DNA of 64,000 bases, taken from contig OX104127.1 in NCBI GenBank assembly GCA_944470555.2, positions 113,240,741 through 113,304,740 of the forward strand, in the 5' to 3' direction. The DNA comes from Heterobilharzia americana (Eukaryota > Platyhelminthes > Trematoda > Strigeidida > Schistosomatidae). Of this stretch, positions 1 through 12,935 are shown piece after piece. A model generated the notes under the pieces. The model had not been told where the DNA came from and made no database searches. It saw nothing but the letters and a program-made list of their open reading frames with translations. Position 1 is the stretch's first letter. Each line of letters starts with the position of its first letter. Both the position numbers and the translations under genes were made by a program.

Positions 1-1950
1 TATAGTGCTTAAACGACGATGATCATTTTAGTGAGCTCGTTTGCGAGTATTTATGCTAAGTGCATTTTCAGGTACATCTTGTAGAGTTGCGAACATTTCT
101 CAAAAAGTAGTCACCTTGAACCGCAAGTGAGGCGTTAATAAATCTATCAATGACCTGTTACATTACTGCTTTGTCCACTTTATTTTTTGCCTACTTATCC
201 TTCATTTATGTTAGCAGTAAATAAACCACATTTAAGAGTTATGGAATTAACTTGATACGAATAAACCAATAACTCTTATCTGAAACGTCGTCTAGTGAAG
301 AAGTCTCCTTCACTATCTGATACATCTTATGAATCATGTGGAACGGAATTACACAGTGACTGACCCCCAAATCTTATTTTTCCAAACAAAAATATACTTT
401 TGAAGTTCCCACTGAGCATTTTCTCATTCTTAATGTAGGCACTACATATTTATGTATCCATCTTTCGAAAACGAATTAAGCAAACAACAACCCACTCACT
501 CACGCCTTTATCTGAACAGTTGTAAACCCTATTCTTTTCACTTGTCCAAAATGATTAGGAGATTGTTATTTCAGATCTCCAAGCTTTTTTTTCCTTCGCA
601 TTTCCTACTGTCATATGTTTTATCATTTTTATGCTGCATAGTGATAACTGTAATGCATTCTGCGCTTATTTCACCACTCGTCAATTCTAATTAACTTTGC
701 TTTTTGTTGTATGCAAACCGATTATCATTTCAAAGTGTAGCGCCTCACTTTTCCTATGAAGCAAATCGTAACTGGACATCCTATTTTCCCAGGTGTATCT
801 GCAGGTTTCTTATTCATCTTGTTTTGTCGCCAATTATATATCTTTATACTCTTTTTCATAATAATAAAAAGCTGTTTTGGTCACTACACTCTAACTAATA
901 GGATAAATCTCTTTCAGCTTGACGACAGTATTTTATGGATGTTGATTTCTAAGTGCTGTTATATCTGTCGACATCTTATTGAAGGGGAGGTGGCTTAGAT
1001 CTACTAATCAAGTTTGAAATCTCCACTAAGTTAAGTGATGCAGCCTGAGATACGCTTTGTTTAGTGCATCAACTCACTTTACACATGAAGCGCAAAAATT
1101 TTAAGCTAATAAATAAAAAAACGCAGAGAAAAACAGATTTCTTGAATGAGATGATTTCATAATAATTCCACGGATATTCGTCACCCACATGCAGCCTATG
1201 TAAAACAATTAGCAAAGTTCATAAATAAATAACCTACTTTTAATATACCCAAGAGGGAGAAAGGAATTGAAAATTCTGCAATAAGTGCAAGAAGTCAAAT
1301 AGGATAAGCAGAAAAAGGCAGGGATGAAATATTTTTTTCAAAAGTGATGGTAATGTTGTACCTCTGAAGAAAAGGTAGTGGGGCAAAAGAACAAAGAATA
1401 TAAGGGAGGTCGTAGAACTCATTATTAACAGTTGTTGATTAGTTAGGACAGAACATGGTAACCTTTGTTAACACATAGGCTTCTGTGAGGATGCTTCGAT
1501 ATAGCCTATAACTTTATTTCGATATTAAAAAGAATATCATGAGTAGAAAGTCGGAATGGTATTTCGATACAACAGGCTCAGAAGTCACTTTGAATGATTT
1601 CATGTTTGATGAATAGGTAGAACTAAGTATTTTCATAGTAGATTTACTTATTTGATATATAGCATATAGTGATACAATACCATTTACTTGATGGCGTTTC
1701 AAGCGTGTTATTGCCCAAAATCATATCAAGTTATTGCATTTATATGACTATGAGCAATAATTAATGCTCTAAACATCATCAAGCAAACAATACTGTGTTA
1801 CTGTGCGTTATATATCAAATAAACAAATCTTACACTGAATTACATCCTACCGAAGAGACCAGGTATTACACTTATGCTAGAAAAACTACGTATATCAAAG
1901 CAGAAACTATGGAGATCTGACTAAAAACACTATTTTTTAGCACTTGAAAT
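1..1950. other. AT-rich intergenic or intronic DNA, no feature seen
   Basis: I see no recognisable protein, RNA gene or repeat here. The open frames present are short, AT-driven and show no family resemblance. The stretch could be part of a long intron of the + strand TRP-channel gene whose last exons lie at 13.3-15.9 kb, but I found no further exon of that gene. Confidence 0.5.
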
Positions 1951-2034
1951 TTCCCGTTTCCATTCAGAGCCGAGCTGCTCGACCTCAGTTGGTAAATGGG
2001 CTCCTGTGCAGATACCTTGATACTCCTGAATACC

Positions 2035-2232
2035 CATCTCGGTGACCAGAAGTGGGCGTGCGTTTCCTCCAATTTGCCACTCGTCAGCTTGATGTGACTG
2101 CACCCCAGTGAGTGATGATATTCCCTCTGAAACTCGAATACAAGACCCAGTGCTTCATCCGCTAAAGAGAGTTTTCCGCTAGACCAGTGAGACGTGACAC
2201 CGACCTCTTGTGCAACGGGTTTCAGCTGTTGT
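2035..2232 (-). repeat. SM-alpha-like unit with degenerate hammerhead ribozyme (left half of inverted pair)
   Basis: Read on the - strand, a GGGGTGCAG box (2098-2106) is followed by a hammerhead-like core: CTGACGAG (complement of 2080-2087) and then GGAAAC (around 2061-2066). This is the order seen in schistosome SM-alpha ribozymes. The unit mirrors the one at 2236-2438 around a centre near 2234. Sequence beyond the core is poorly preserved, and the expected cleavage-strand segment is altered, so self-cleavage is doubtful. Family assignment rests on the core motif and on known SM-alpha architecture: Pol III boxes followed by the ribozyme. Confidence 0.6.
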
Positions 2233-2235
2233 TTG

Positions 2236-2438
2236 CTACTTATGATACCTAGCTGTAACTCTCTGATGGCTGTGTTGCCCTAATGGCCTTGTGAATAACG
2301 CCTTGGCATTTGTGGTGATGGATACTGGTCTCGAGTTCCAGCGGGAACAATACCACTCACTGGGGTGCAGGCACATCCAGTTGACGAGCTTCAGACAGGA
2401 TGAAACCTGCTTCCTGGGTTACACTACTAACCATAAAG
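2236..2438 (+). repeat. SM-alpha-like unit with mutated hammerhead core (right half of inverted pair)
   Basis: This is a + strand counterpart of the unit at 2035-2232. The box GGGGTGCAG (2362-2370) is followed by CATCCAG, a core reading TTGACGAG in place of CTGANGAG, and then GATGAAACC. The first C of the conserved core has become T, which in hammerhead ribozymes hits a catalytic-core position, so the copy is probably inactive. The two halves are only moderately similar, consistent with an old inverted pair. Confidence 0.6.
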
Positions 2439-2439
2439 A

Positions 2440-3569
2440 TGGATATAACATCATGAAGACAGTAATATTCATTTAAGTGTTTTTATCTGATTTTAACAAT
2501 TAGAATTTTTCATATTCCTTAAGATATCTTTCAATTCTAGCTAGTAGGCCGATGACCAATATCTGCGGAATAAAATAATGTCATTTCATTCTGGGAATCT
2601 GTTTGCTTCCTTTAGTTTAAAGTTGTCCAGGAAACGAAATATATAAAATTACAAATATAAACTTTTTTAAACATTGGTACAGTTTATCTTAAGTTGTGTC
2701 TGCGCCAAAACAACATTTTGTGGTTTGCATAACCATAGTAATTTCATTATGACAGATATATTAGCAACTATAGAATGCCTAAAAAATTATCGTTCTCACA
2801 CTCTGAATTTGGACATTAGTAGAGTTAATAATTATTTTCCCAACCTCATTGTAGTAAACGTTCTTCTTGCAATTAAGTTCCACCAAGAATTTTTAACCAT
2901 TTATGAAGATAAATGAGCAATTAAATACGTAAACATTAATCTGTGAGTATACAGAAGTTTCCTAATCAAACCCTGGAACACCACATTCGATTTTAAAAAT
3001 CACCGTTAACTGCTTCACATCCCACGCAAACCAGTTCTGGAGCAATAAATGGAGGGTAGAATAGCATTCCAAACATCCTCAAATTACAACTCAAGGTGTT
3101 GAAAAGACTATGCCTCTTGCCAACTCTTCGCTAAGTAAGATCATGTCATATACGTACACTAATTCTACTGAGGATTCTCTAACTCCTCCATACGTGTTAG
3201 AATATAGAAATTTCTACAGTATGACGTAATTACTACATCATTTTGGAACTATAGAGACTAAGAGAGCCAACTTTTTCTCAAACCTGAGAAAGTACATCAA
3301 ACTAGTGAAATGGTTGCTGAAATAATGGCAGTGTGAATAATGGTAGTTGGATATTTGCTTGCCAATCAAAACAATCAGTGTGGCAGGTAAAATATCCAAA
3401 ACCTAACAGCAGTTGAATACATAAAATAGAATTTCTCGCTTTTGTGTTAAATTACGGTGAGTAGTTTTATTAAATACGCTTTCAAATGCAATAGAAACTT
3501 TCAAAACAGTTTGGTGGGATGTTTGGTCTAAATGAACACCAATTGGTCATTGAACGTCACGACATTTCA
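2440..3569. other. AT-rich DNA, no feature seen
   Basis: No gene, RNA or repeat family was recognised. The 80-codon frame at 2674-2916 has AT-driven composition and no recognisable domain, and I do not regard it as a gene. Confidence 0.45.
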
Positions 3570-4000
3570 TCGCTCATTTTAATGTAGATGGATAGCAACT
3601 ATGGAAATGAATTCAATCTTGACAATGTAGAAATTTTGAACAAAGGAAGCACAAAGAATATCAAAGAATTCCAAGGAGCTTGGTATTCAAGTCAATCAGC
3701 AATCGATATAGGTATAGATATAGATCCAATCTATCAACTAATTAGAAAAATGGTAAACAACAGAAAGGTCAGAGGTCAAGCAGAGGAGCAGCCAACAAGA
3801 AAACCTATGCAGTCAATGAAGCAACAATCAAAGTTAACGACCAATCATAAACCACTTCGTCAGGGTAAGCTACTAAACCTCATACGGAGAGATATCGGCA
3901 GCCCACTTCATACTGAAGTTAGTGCTAATGATGTCGTCTAGAAAGACGATGAAAGCTCCATGACCTAACAACCCATCTCAAAAACACAACACAACTAAGA
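3570..4000 (+). mobile_element. Penelope-like element, 3' end (C-terminus of GIY-YIG endonuclease region plus tail)
   Basis: The frame 3588-3941 (117 codons) reads as the C-terminus of a Penelope-like polyprotein. Near its start are the blocks EFNLDNVEIL and KEFQGAW, then DIDPIYQLIRK. This pattern lies just after the GIY-YIG endonuclease in these elements. It ends in a tail around 3912-3985 (HTEVSANDVV, then a stop). Related tails recur at 17041-17115 and 37160-37265. The upstream endonuclease and reverse transcriptase parts are absent, so this is a 5'-truncated copy. The start shown is where similarity begins, not a true gene start. Confidence 0.75.
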
Positions 4001-5249
4001 TGTTTTGAGATTAGAAACATAGCTAAATAAACTTGAATTTTTTGAAATTTGTCTTCACATGTCTCTATAACTCCTGCTTATTGAGGCCTTCTGTAAATAA
4101 GAGGCATAATGGGCAAAAGTTAGTCATTGTGAGGCTTTGACTGAATTTGCAAGTGATTTCTCCCTTTGCATTTGTGCCAGATATCCAACGAGAAATGTAA
4201 TGTTACTGGTTACAGTTTTATAAACTTAGAGGAGATAGGTGGATTGCAGCTCAAGTTGCTGATTCTCCTTCTTTTATATTTAAAATAAAGTTACACCCTG
4301 AGAAACAATATTACCTATGTTTTCAGCATGACGTGCACACAGCATTTAGAAACTCTCGGATTTGCTGGAATATGAACGTCATTCCACTATAGTTACCTCA
4401 TTTTCGACATTTATTGCTCACCTTTATGGAAAAGCAGTGGGCATATCCTTGCAGTTCTATATTTATAGTCTGCTAGTATGGCAATTAAAAGTTAGCATTG
4501 TTTACAAACATTTTCAAAGTTTACTATCCAGGGCAATTTAATGTAACGACATTGGCACAATGAAAGTTAGCTACAAACTTGATGTTCACTTCTTTTTTCA
4601 TCAGTTATTAAGTCATCATAGAAAGCAATTAGTGCTTCTGGCTTTCTCAGATTTGTTACTGAATTTTGGTCGTATCATTATCAAATGCGGTGACTTTATC
4701 AACACTTTTCTAAAATGAAATGAAGTATTTCACGATTTCATAAATGTAAACAGGTAGTATTCTCAGTCTAACACTTGCCGGTTGGACGGCCCATCATAAA
4801 CATCCATGTCAGAATGCTTGATATTCGTACTGTTTAAAAATTGTTGACACATACTGATTGTAAACGCTAACATCAAACAAACAGGTTACCACATAATATG
4901 CCCCGAAATCAAAAAATCCACGAGTTTTACATCCTACTGAAACTTCTGTTTGGGGCTCCAAAACGAATTTATGACCCTTCTTATTGTTGATTTACGGAAC
5001 TGAATCGATCAGTTTTTGTTGACATACAAACTGATTTTCCAAAGATGTCTGCACATTTCTTACATTTATATCTCTTTTATACACTTAGTAAATGAGGTAA
5101 CTGAGGTCTTCTTGTCTCAAACTATGTCTTTTCTTTGAGTCTTATTGACTAAAACAGCATTATGATGCACGAACATCCACCTGACAAGACATGTATAATA
5201 TGTGGTAGACTTTCTGGATTTTACTATGAGTCATGAGTAAATACTGTGC
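4001..5249. other. AT-rich DNA, no feature seen
   Basis: Nothing was recognised between two Penelope-like fragments of opposite orientation. Parts could be heavily decayed element sequence, but I cannot align them by eye. Confidence 0.4.
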
Positions 5250-7393
5250 TGCTTAACGAATTTATCAGCTTCTAGCACTCTAGGCCTCAAAAATGAACAT
5301 TAGAAGTGATGGTCTATCATTCTTGATTCCACTTTGTTTATGGCTATGGCCTGCGCAAATCTTAGTATGCGTCCCTGACTGCTTCTATATAAAACGTTGG
5401 AAGCTGTTCCAATATTAATTTTGAGACCTGTTTCTGTGATATGTTAAGCTATAGATGAAGAAGGTTGTCTCCTACTAGCGTTTATCATGGTTTCACACTC
5501 CAATTGTTTTTGAAGCCATTTGGGTACATGTTCTTCCACCCTCAGTTGCATGGCTCAATTACTCCTCCCTGTGTATGTGCGACCACACGCATACACATGT
5601 AAATTGGTAAACACAATAAGGTGTGACGTAATCATTGATGCAATGTTCAGGTTTATGGTGAAGTATGTGTTTCGTCTTTTCCACAATAATAAGATTAGCT
5701 ATGTAATATATCTTCTTAGTGGCTGATGTTAGTCTGCCTCTCAAAATCATACCACTCAACTCCCCTCTTTATGGTAGAGTGATATGGATGCTTTTCTCAG
5801 GAACCATGTACACAGTTTGTTTTGACACTACCTGACCTCTACAACGATTTATTAACTTCAGTGGATATCCGTTTCCAAAAGTGTTTGATCAGTATTTTGA
5901 TATCTTCAGCCATCATGTCTGATGTACTGATGCAACGAATCCTACCAATCAGGCACTTTACGAGACCTTGGGTGTATTGGATTAGACAAATCTGTAAAAA
6001 CTCAGGTATTGTTCTGTCCATGTAAGCTTTCTGTGAATTGGTCGTCTTGCTGAATCATTTCGTCGAATCAGGAGTACATCTAAGGATAGCAGATGATTAT
6101 TATTCTCTTTTTCACAAGTCAGGGCGATGTCAGTTTGTACGGTGTTATCTTCTTAGTTGAAAAACCATATCCACATGCCTCTCATAAATCATGATGTCAT
6201 CAACTACCTCTTGTAAAAGAAAATTTAGCGATGAGATCATCAGCCAGATTTTCTATCTATGATATAATAACATTAATAAGTAATGGCCCTAAGAGACTAC
6301 CCATGGCTACAACATCAACTAGTCGAAACGGTTCACCTTCAAATGTGACGTGAACTTTGTCGGTACACAGTAATATTAACTCCCTCAGAAAAGTTAAAGT
6401 AATAGGAAATGAGAGGTTTCTAGAGTATATGTATTCACAGAGAATGTTAATAGTCTTGGATAATGGTATATTAATGGAAAGAGTACACAGTCCTGCTTTT
6501 GATATTCATGTTAATAAAACAGTCAACAAGTTGAAAAATATCGGTGAAAACTTAGAGAATTCGTATCAAACTGGATTTAACATGTTCACCAACATTTTCG
6601 CCAGTTTATGTGTAGGGGAACGGCACATAGACAATATAGGGCATAAAGGATTACTAGCTTTATGAATCTTAGGTAATCCATATAAATTTGGAGATTCAGA
6701 TCTCATATGCTTCAGTGAATTAAATTTCTCTTTTCTAACAGCATTGATACTAGAAGTTTTACGAAATGAGTGATTACTTTCACTTCCAACTTTCTAATAT
6801 CTTCTGATGGGAAACCAACTATGAACTGGCTTTCATCACTGAGAATGAATAACATTTTATTTTTGTAGTCACATTTATTCATCACAACAGTGCCAGAACC
6901 TTTATCGGGTTTGAAAATGATTATGTCTGATCTGTTCCATTATTCTTTCAGAGACTTGAAGTGCTATGAATTCAAAATGATTCTTTGTCTTGTTTCTGAA
7001 CTATGGAATCGATGAGCAATATCAACTAGTTTAGTCCTTAACCATCATTGATTATCTGAGGATGTAGGGACAGGAACACTTTATTGATCAAAGAAATTTC
7101 CAAACTGAGCATCAATATCCAACTGAGAAAGTTGTGTGTGTAGGCAAAAAATTGAATCCAAGGCAAAGTGCCTCTTTTTCATGGATTGAAAGTACAACAG
7201 AGGACAAATTAGTCACATATTTATCTGATACACATGGAAATGAGTTTGTAAGAGTGTCATTAGAACAGGATTTAAACAACTTTCGCCTTGTTCTATCTTT
7301 CGTTTCACTGATAACAGAGCTAAAAAAGTTAGTCAATTTAGCTTGGCAAATAAGAGAAATGTTCGGCAACACAAATGAAGGATGAGTATCCAT
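5250..7393 (-). mobile_element. Degraded Penelope-like retroelement (RT plus endonuclease region)
   Basis: Reading leftwards from 7393, the order of a Penelope-like polyprotein can be followed through many stops and shifts. First comes an N-terminal block with TNLSSVVLSIHEKEALCLGF. Next is FKPDKGSGTVVMNK near 6900. Then come a finger/palm segment with VDVVAMGSLLGPLL near 6300 and the thumb block GLVKCLIGRIRCI at about 5940. A cysteine-containing stretch near 5600 and the endonuclease tail (TETGLKININ) follow near 5400. Known members encode an RT of the telomerase-related Penelope group fused to a GIY-YIG nuclease. This copy is dead: every ORF is under 100 codons. No flanking repeats could be defined. 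Confidence 0.75.
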
Positions 7394-7877
7394 TTCGGTT
7401 GAACTACATAACTTCTCATTACAATGATCTTCGTAAGCCGAACAAGATTTGAAAGGTTGATTTACAATTTACAGGATCGCAACTCTTTGTAGAATTGTCT
7501 GGAAAATATGTGATCGGGAACGAATGATTTATAAACTTCCAATTTCACTTTTCAGATGTGATTTTACGCTTTCGATTAGAGTTCATTTAACCGTTTAACA
7601 GTGTATGAAAAAAGTCTTCTTTTCAAAAATTTGTAACAATTAGTCTTTTTTATGAATTTCAATACCGTAATTAGAAGACCAAGTTTATCTTAAAAATGTT
7701 TTGCATTTTACTTTAAAATGTATTTTACATCAAATTTGATAATGTCACTCTGAAAGTGTTAATGAGTAGGAAATTTAGGTTCAAGGTTTTCAGCTGACTG
7801 GATAGCAGAACGGCTTTTTAAAAATACAGTGTATCGCATACTTTATTTGTTTACTTCAACTAATTACACTCTAGAAA

Positions 7878-8113
7878 TGATGGGTAGTGGCTAGCACTGC
7901 AATCCAAGATGCGCATTTCATCCTATTTGAAACTCGTCGACTGGATGCACTTGCCTTCTAGTGAGTGATGTTGATCCTATCGGGACTTCGACTTTGGGCG
8001 ATCGCTTCAAACGGGAGAGCGTTACCCATCACACCACCGAGCCACAATAGCCACTTCTTGTGCGACAGATATAGTTTTGGTATAATCGCTTGTGCTATAC
8101 CAATGGATTCGGT
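7878..8113 (-). repeat. SM-alpha-like repeat with hammerhead ribozyme, left arm of a head-to-head pair
   Basis: Read on the - strand there is a Pol III A-box (TGGCTCGGTGG near 8030), a B-box-like AGTCGAAGTCCC near 7985, and then a hammerhead segment at about 7958-7891. That segment has GCATCCAG, a core reading TCGACGAG, a stem-loop, GATGAAATGC and GCATCTTGGATT. This is the domain order of schistosome SM-alpha repeats. The core differs from CTGANGA at two positions, so cleavage is probably lost. It pairs with 8113-8348; positions in the two arms sum to 16226. Confidence 0.8.
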
Positions 8114-8348
8114 CCAAGCAACGGCAGTATATACAAGCAATAACACTAATACTATACACGTCGTGCAAGAAGTGGCTATCGTGGATCGGTGATGTCGTGG
8201 ATGATGCTCTTGAGTTTGAAGCGATCGCCCAAAGTCGAAGTCCCGATAGGATCAACATTACTCACTGAGAGGCAAGTGCATCCAGCTGACGAGTCCCAAA
8301 AAGAACGAAATGCGCATCCTCGATTCCACTGCTAGCCACTATCCATCA
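8113..8348 (+). repeat. SM-alpha-like repeat with near-intact hammerhead ribozyme, right arm of a head-to-head pair
   Basis: On the + strand there is an A-box-like TGGCTATCGTGG near 8173, a B-box-like AGTCGAAGTCCC near 8233, and then a hammerhead at about 8278-8335. Its core reads CTGACGAG (8286-8293), followed by a stem II loop, then ACGAAATGC, then GCATC and the closing strand of stem I. All core nucleotides of CTGANGA...GAAA...ATC appear present. Stem II has one apparent mismatch, stem I another, and stem III is a self-complementary ATGC/GCAT with no loop. That short stem is typical of SM-alpha ribozymes, which are known to work better as dimers. Activity is plausible but not shown. Confidence 0.82.
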
Positions 8349-11300
8349 TTACTACATATAATTAAAAGAACACACGGGAAACATTGAAACATCCGCTTAG
8401 GAGCCCATATGCCAATACAGGCCGATCAATTGGGTCTAATCAACGACGGTATAATCCAAGCAATTATACTAGTTACACTCTGATTCCTGCGACTGATAGA
8501 CTTCTGTCACTGCTGACAACTAGATAAAAAGAATCACTACAAACTATCTGCTGATGTTTATATAATCATTGTGTAACTCCCAAAATGACTCAGAAATATA
8601 TAAGTAAGAAACCTGGGCAAATAAAATATAATAAATTAGATTATTTTATCATTTACATAATCACTTATTCTATCGATTAATTAGTTTAAATTTCATCAAT
8701 AAAACTCCAATCCATATAAATTAGATGTGAATTGATAGCGATTCTTCTGCGTTTTAGTAATTCATCATAATCTTTCTTCTTCAGGTTTTGTCCATGCTTC
8801 TTTTCCTCCACTTCATCAGAAGCATAGCCATTTACCTTTTTTTAGTACTCTTTCTTTCCCAGACTATAATCCTTCATAAATACTCTAAATTTTGTTGTGC
8901 AGTCAGTCATTTTTACCTAAATTTTTATCGCATGAAAGATAATTTCATTTATTGAAATAATTTACCATTTTATACGTCCCTATTTATCTATCATTATACA
9001 AGCTTTTATCAATATTTCTGTTATCCTTATCACTAACAGTGATATTGCTTGCAATACAATAATTACAAATATTTGGGAGGAACAATGGGTTAAAGAGAAG
9101 AAAAAAAGAAAGATAACTACTATACGTATATTATGTGGACATACCCCGTTTATATACACATTATCCCTAGTTGCTTGGATATGAACAAATGGATATATAC
9201 ATGTCTTAATGTTATTGTTCAATATTCAATAAAGCCTTAAATTTCTCAGCATTTAGTGCTCAGTAAATGTTTTAACTGTCATAAAAAACGACATGAATTT
9301 CAGTTTGATACATTGAAGAATATGTATTTTTTTTAAGTGACAAACTCGTAACCATGACTCTCAATAAATGAGTAGGTTATGCGTACACAAATAACAGTAA
9401 TTTTTGCTGATATACATGTAAACAAAAATCATACAGTTTTAAGATAACAGGCGTGTAGCAATTTTTTGACTAATATATAATCCAGTTGATGCAAACTTCT
9501 TTAATATCTGCTTATTTATCTTGATCTAAGTGGTCTCATAGTTTATCAGATAATATCAGGTAAGATAATACCAGTTTGAAATCCAACTATTCGAAATCAA
9601 TGAAAGACAAAAGGTTAGAACTTTGAGTACACATCTAAGGTCAGTGAAGTAATGCTTTGAATAAGCATGAAACATAATCACTTGCATAGTGTGTTCAGAC
9701 TTAAACTTCATTTTATGTTCAAGACAAGTATGCCTGAACAGAATAATAAATTAGTGCCAGTGATTACTGAAATCAAAACAAAAAGGGAAATGGATCAAAC
9801 AGCCATTTTGAAATTACAGACAGTAGACAATAAACCACATTTCTTTCATGTGAGCTAATGGTTTTATTTGTCTTTCAAAAAGTCAGTAGGTGGAGTGGGA
9901 TTATAACCCTTTCCCTACTGTGTGAGAGTCAGATGCCAGTACCACGGAGCTGCAGTTCTATAATTACTGAAACCAGTTGTCATTAGTTGCATCGTGATTG
10001 TTTACCGATCAAAATATATTATTTTTAAGTAACCTCGCAAAAACCTGGGTCTTTATGTCATTTTCTAGTCTTAGTTTAAAGGAAGGGAAGAAATAATAAA
10101 CTTTGAAAAAAAATAGATATGGTTTTCTTTTCGTGAAAATCTTGTTTACCAGAGCTTCAGATGGTAAACAGTTCAACTTTACTCCTGTAATTTAGCGGTA
10201 TTGTTTCAAGATCTTGACGAATATCAAGGTGATTAGGCGATAAAAATGATATTAGTCCACTCAAATATCAAAATTACTAACTGAAGTATATGTTAATCTG
10301 TTGACAGCTATGCTTCTGAGATCAGATAATCGCAGTTATTTAGCCTGAGACATCTAAAATAGCATTTCTGTTGAAGATTGAATTTCATAGGACTATTTAC
10401 AGTGAAATTGACTTTAAGGCTCTTTTAACTCGTTAACAGCTGATGATCTATAGGATTTTCTCAAAGGTGTAGGTTACGTGTCATCCTTTCTTTCCATTGG
10501 TCAGCTCTCTTAAACTTTACAAAGATACACGTAACTTAAATGTACATAATAGTTCGGTTTTAATTGTTTTACAGTGAACTGTAATTAAAAATTTCACTTG
10601 CATATTATTTTCACTCACACAAAGGGGTGCGTAAATTTAAATTAGCTTACTCGCTCACCATTATAGATCGTAAACCATAGATACCTGACACTTTCATGAT
10701 AGTATTCATGCGACTTTTATCATCTTTCAGTCAACTGAAGTGGTTTATGGTGTTCTAGTTCCACTCTTCATGCTTTCTACTAGATTAAACCATGGTTTTT
10801 TCACTACCTTCGATAACCAATTCCGTTTTAATGTGGTAGACATTCAAAGATCTATCCTATTTGTTTGAATATTCTTATATATGCTGTATATAACGAAAGC
10901 CAGAAAAAGAATGGCTATGATACTAAGAAGCACAAGACTGGATACCACACACTTTAGTCAAGTGGTATTACAGTATTCTTGCAAATGCTCTACCTTCGAA
11001 TTAGCAAATGTTTAATAAGAAGACTTTAAAATGAGTTGCCTTCTAGACAGTTAGAATCCAAAATATAGGAAGCCATGAAGTTTACTGTACATTTCGAAAT
11101 CAAGGTGTTAATAGACTGAAGGCTTATATCTCTAGTGATGAACTTGTGATAACCGGTGATATCACCAATTTGTAGTATTTCTAATACCGGCGACTGTAAA
11201 ACTGGTTTTAGAGAAATCTTTTCAAGATCATTATCTACCATTTAAAATTACATCCGAGTAATCATAAGGCTACCAATACCTGATTACTTAGTTCAACCAC

Positions 11301-12779
11301 CTCTCATTCTCTGTTTTCAGTGGTACTAGAGTTTTCCACACACATGAAAAGGTATTGTATTGTTTCTAAGGCATGCCGGGTGTTGGTTTGGTGAGCATAA
11401 GTTGGGTAATCGGTGTCTATCTATCTAGTCTTCATCGATATTGGTTTATCTCATAATAGTTCAAGAGCGTGCATAGCACTGAGTGAGATTTTTTCCAGGT
11501 TTTTTATCTTAGTGGTGTCTGTTATCACAAATTTAGCCTAATTTCTACTATTCGATAATTTGAATAACCCTACTCTGGCGATTTGACACACGCTTGATTT
11601 TGCATCCACTGTATGGCATTTGGCAGGCAAAATAGTTTTATCTTATTGAATCAGCAAGATCCCCAATCTAAACAGCATTTGCCTCTGAGTGAGTTTGTAG
11701 ATCCAAATATCAACCTAATTAAAACATTGTTATGAGCTCTATATAAAATTCACAATATTCCTTCTTTATGCGGTAATACTGAAGGAGCTTATGATCCTTT
11801 TTCAGCTCTGGAGCAGTCGAAATTCATAGAGCACTAACGCTTTCTTTCTCAAAGGTCCTATGCGCATAACTATACAAAACTATGTAGCTCATCAAATGTC
11901 ATGTAGTAACTTTGGTGTCAGATGCAAAATCCAAACCAGTCTATTAGGCTCAGTTTGATTCTCGAAGAATGGGAACCTAACCAAAGGTTGAGCCCACTGG
12001 GAACAACAGTATAAAGAGAGGCTCAGTTAGTGGGGTGTTTGATTCATGCACAATCATACGATGTTGCCATTTTACAGAAGTGATGAAATATCCCTCAAAT
12101 TTTCCTAAACCTGGCTCTTCATGGTAGCAGAGGCTACCTAAAGTGTAGAGGGTAACATTTAAAAAGCAGCAGACATCAATCATCCCTGTCTTACATGGGC
12201 CATCAAATTACAAGTATATAAAATATTTTATCTAACCGGCAACTTTTGAAATTTTAAAAGACATGCAAGAACTATGGCCTACATTTCAGCTCACCATTAA
12301 GCAAACAAGAAAGTTAAGTTCGGCTTAGATAGTGTTTACAAATTCGAACTGACAAAGAACCACAGGTTGCAGTAGAACAGCCAGACATTACATCTTAACT
12401 TTCCAGGATTGCTGGAGAAACTGAAGTGAAATGAAATTCTTCAGGGAATAATATACAATACATTTCCATTTTAGCTACATTCAATGAATATTTGAAATTA
12501 TATATTACGAAAATGGATGATTTCACACAATCCAAAAGGATCTTTTCATGATGAACAAATATTTTGCACTCATTTAGCCAATTAAAGACGTGTCTAGTTG
12601 CACAGTGACAGTAGTTATCACGAAAGTCTGTTTCTTCGAATCTGAGATCGCCAGTGTATAGTCACATGTAGAAACTAGATGAATATAGTTGAATGTCTTC
12701 AGTAACTTAATCCAAAGAAAATGCTTAGATTGAGTCATACCTTTTAAAAATAATGTAATTCAACTGAATCGTCACCTAA
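8349..12779. other. AT-rich DNA, almost featureless
   Basis: Apart from a weak tRNA-like segment at 9905-9985, I see no gene or repeat family. Several short frames (for example 9667-9858) lack any recognisable motif. Because the TRP-channel exons follow at 13.3 kb on the + strand, this could be intronic DNA of that gene. No splice-flanked coding block was recognised. Confidence 0.4.
9905..9985 (-). repeat. Possible tRNA-derived repeat fragment
   Basis: The - strand shows CAGCTCCGTGGTACTGG, resembling a Pol III A-box, and about 35 nt later GGTTATAATCCC, resembling a degenerate B-box (consensus GGTTCGANTCC). The spacing fits a tRNA-like promoter, but no complete cloverleaf folds by eye. It may be a decayed SINE head; a chance match is possible. 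Confidence 0.3.
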
Positions 12780-12935
12780 ACAGCTAAAAGGTAACGTCAC
12801 TAACTGCAACAATGTGTGGCGTGTTTGAATCTCAGATAAGACATCAGTTCTGTCGAGGTTGCAGATACCTCTTACTGATGAGTCCCAAATAGCACGAAGC
12901 CCAGGGTCAAACGCTTCCTGGCGATTGCCTCCAAT
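12780..12935 (+). repeat. SM-alpha-like repeat with hammerhead core
   Basis: A B-box-like GTTTGAATCTC lies near 12823. It is followed by TTGCAGATAC and a hammerhead-type segment, CTGATGAGTCCCAAATAG at 12877-12894, then CACGAAGC. The CTGATGA core and stem II loop closely match the SM-alpha ribozyme pattern. After GAA the sequence departs from consensus (GAAGC instead of GAAAC) and carries extra bases before the cleavage-strand motif, so it is probably inactive. It sits about 0.4 kb upstream of the TRP-channel exon at 13328. Confidence 0.65.
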
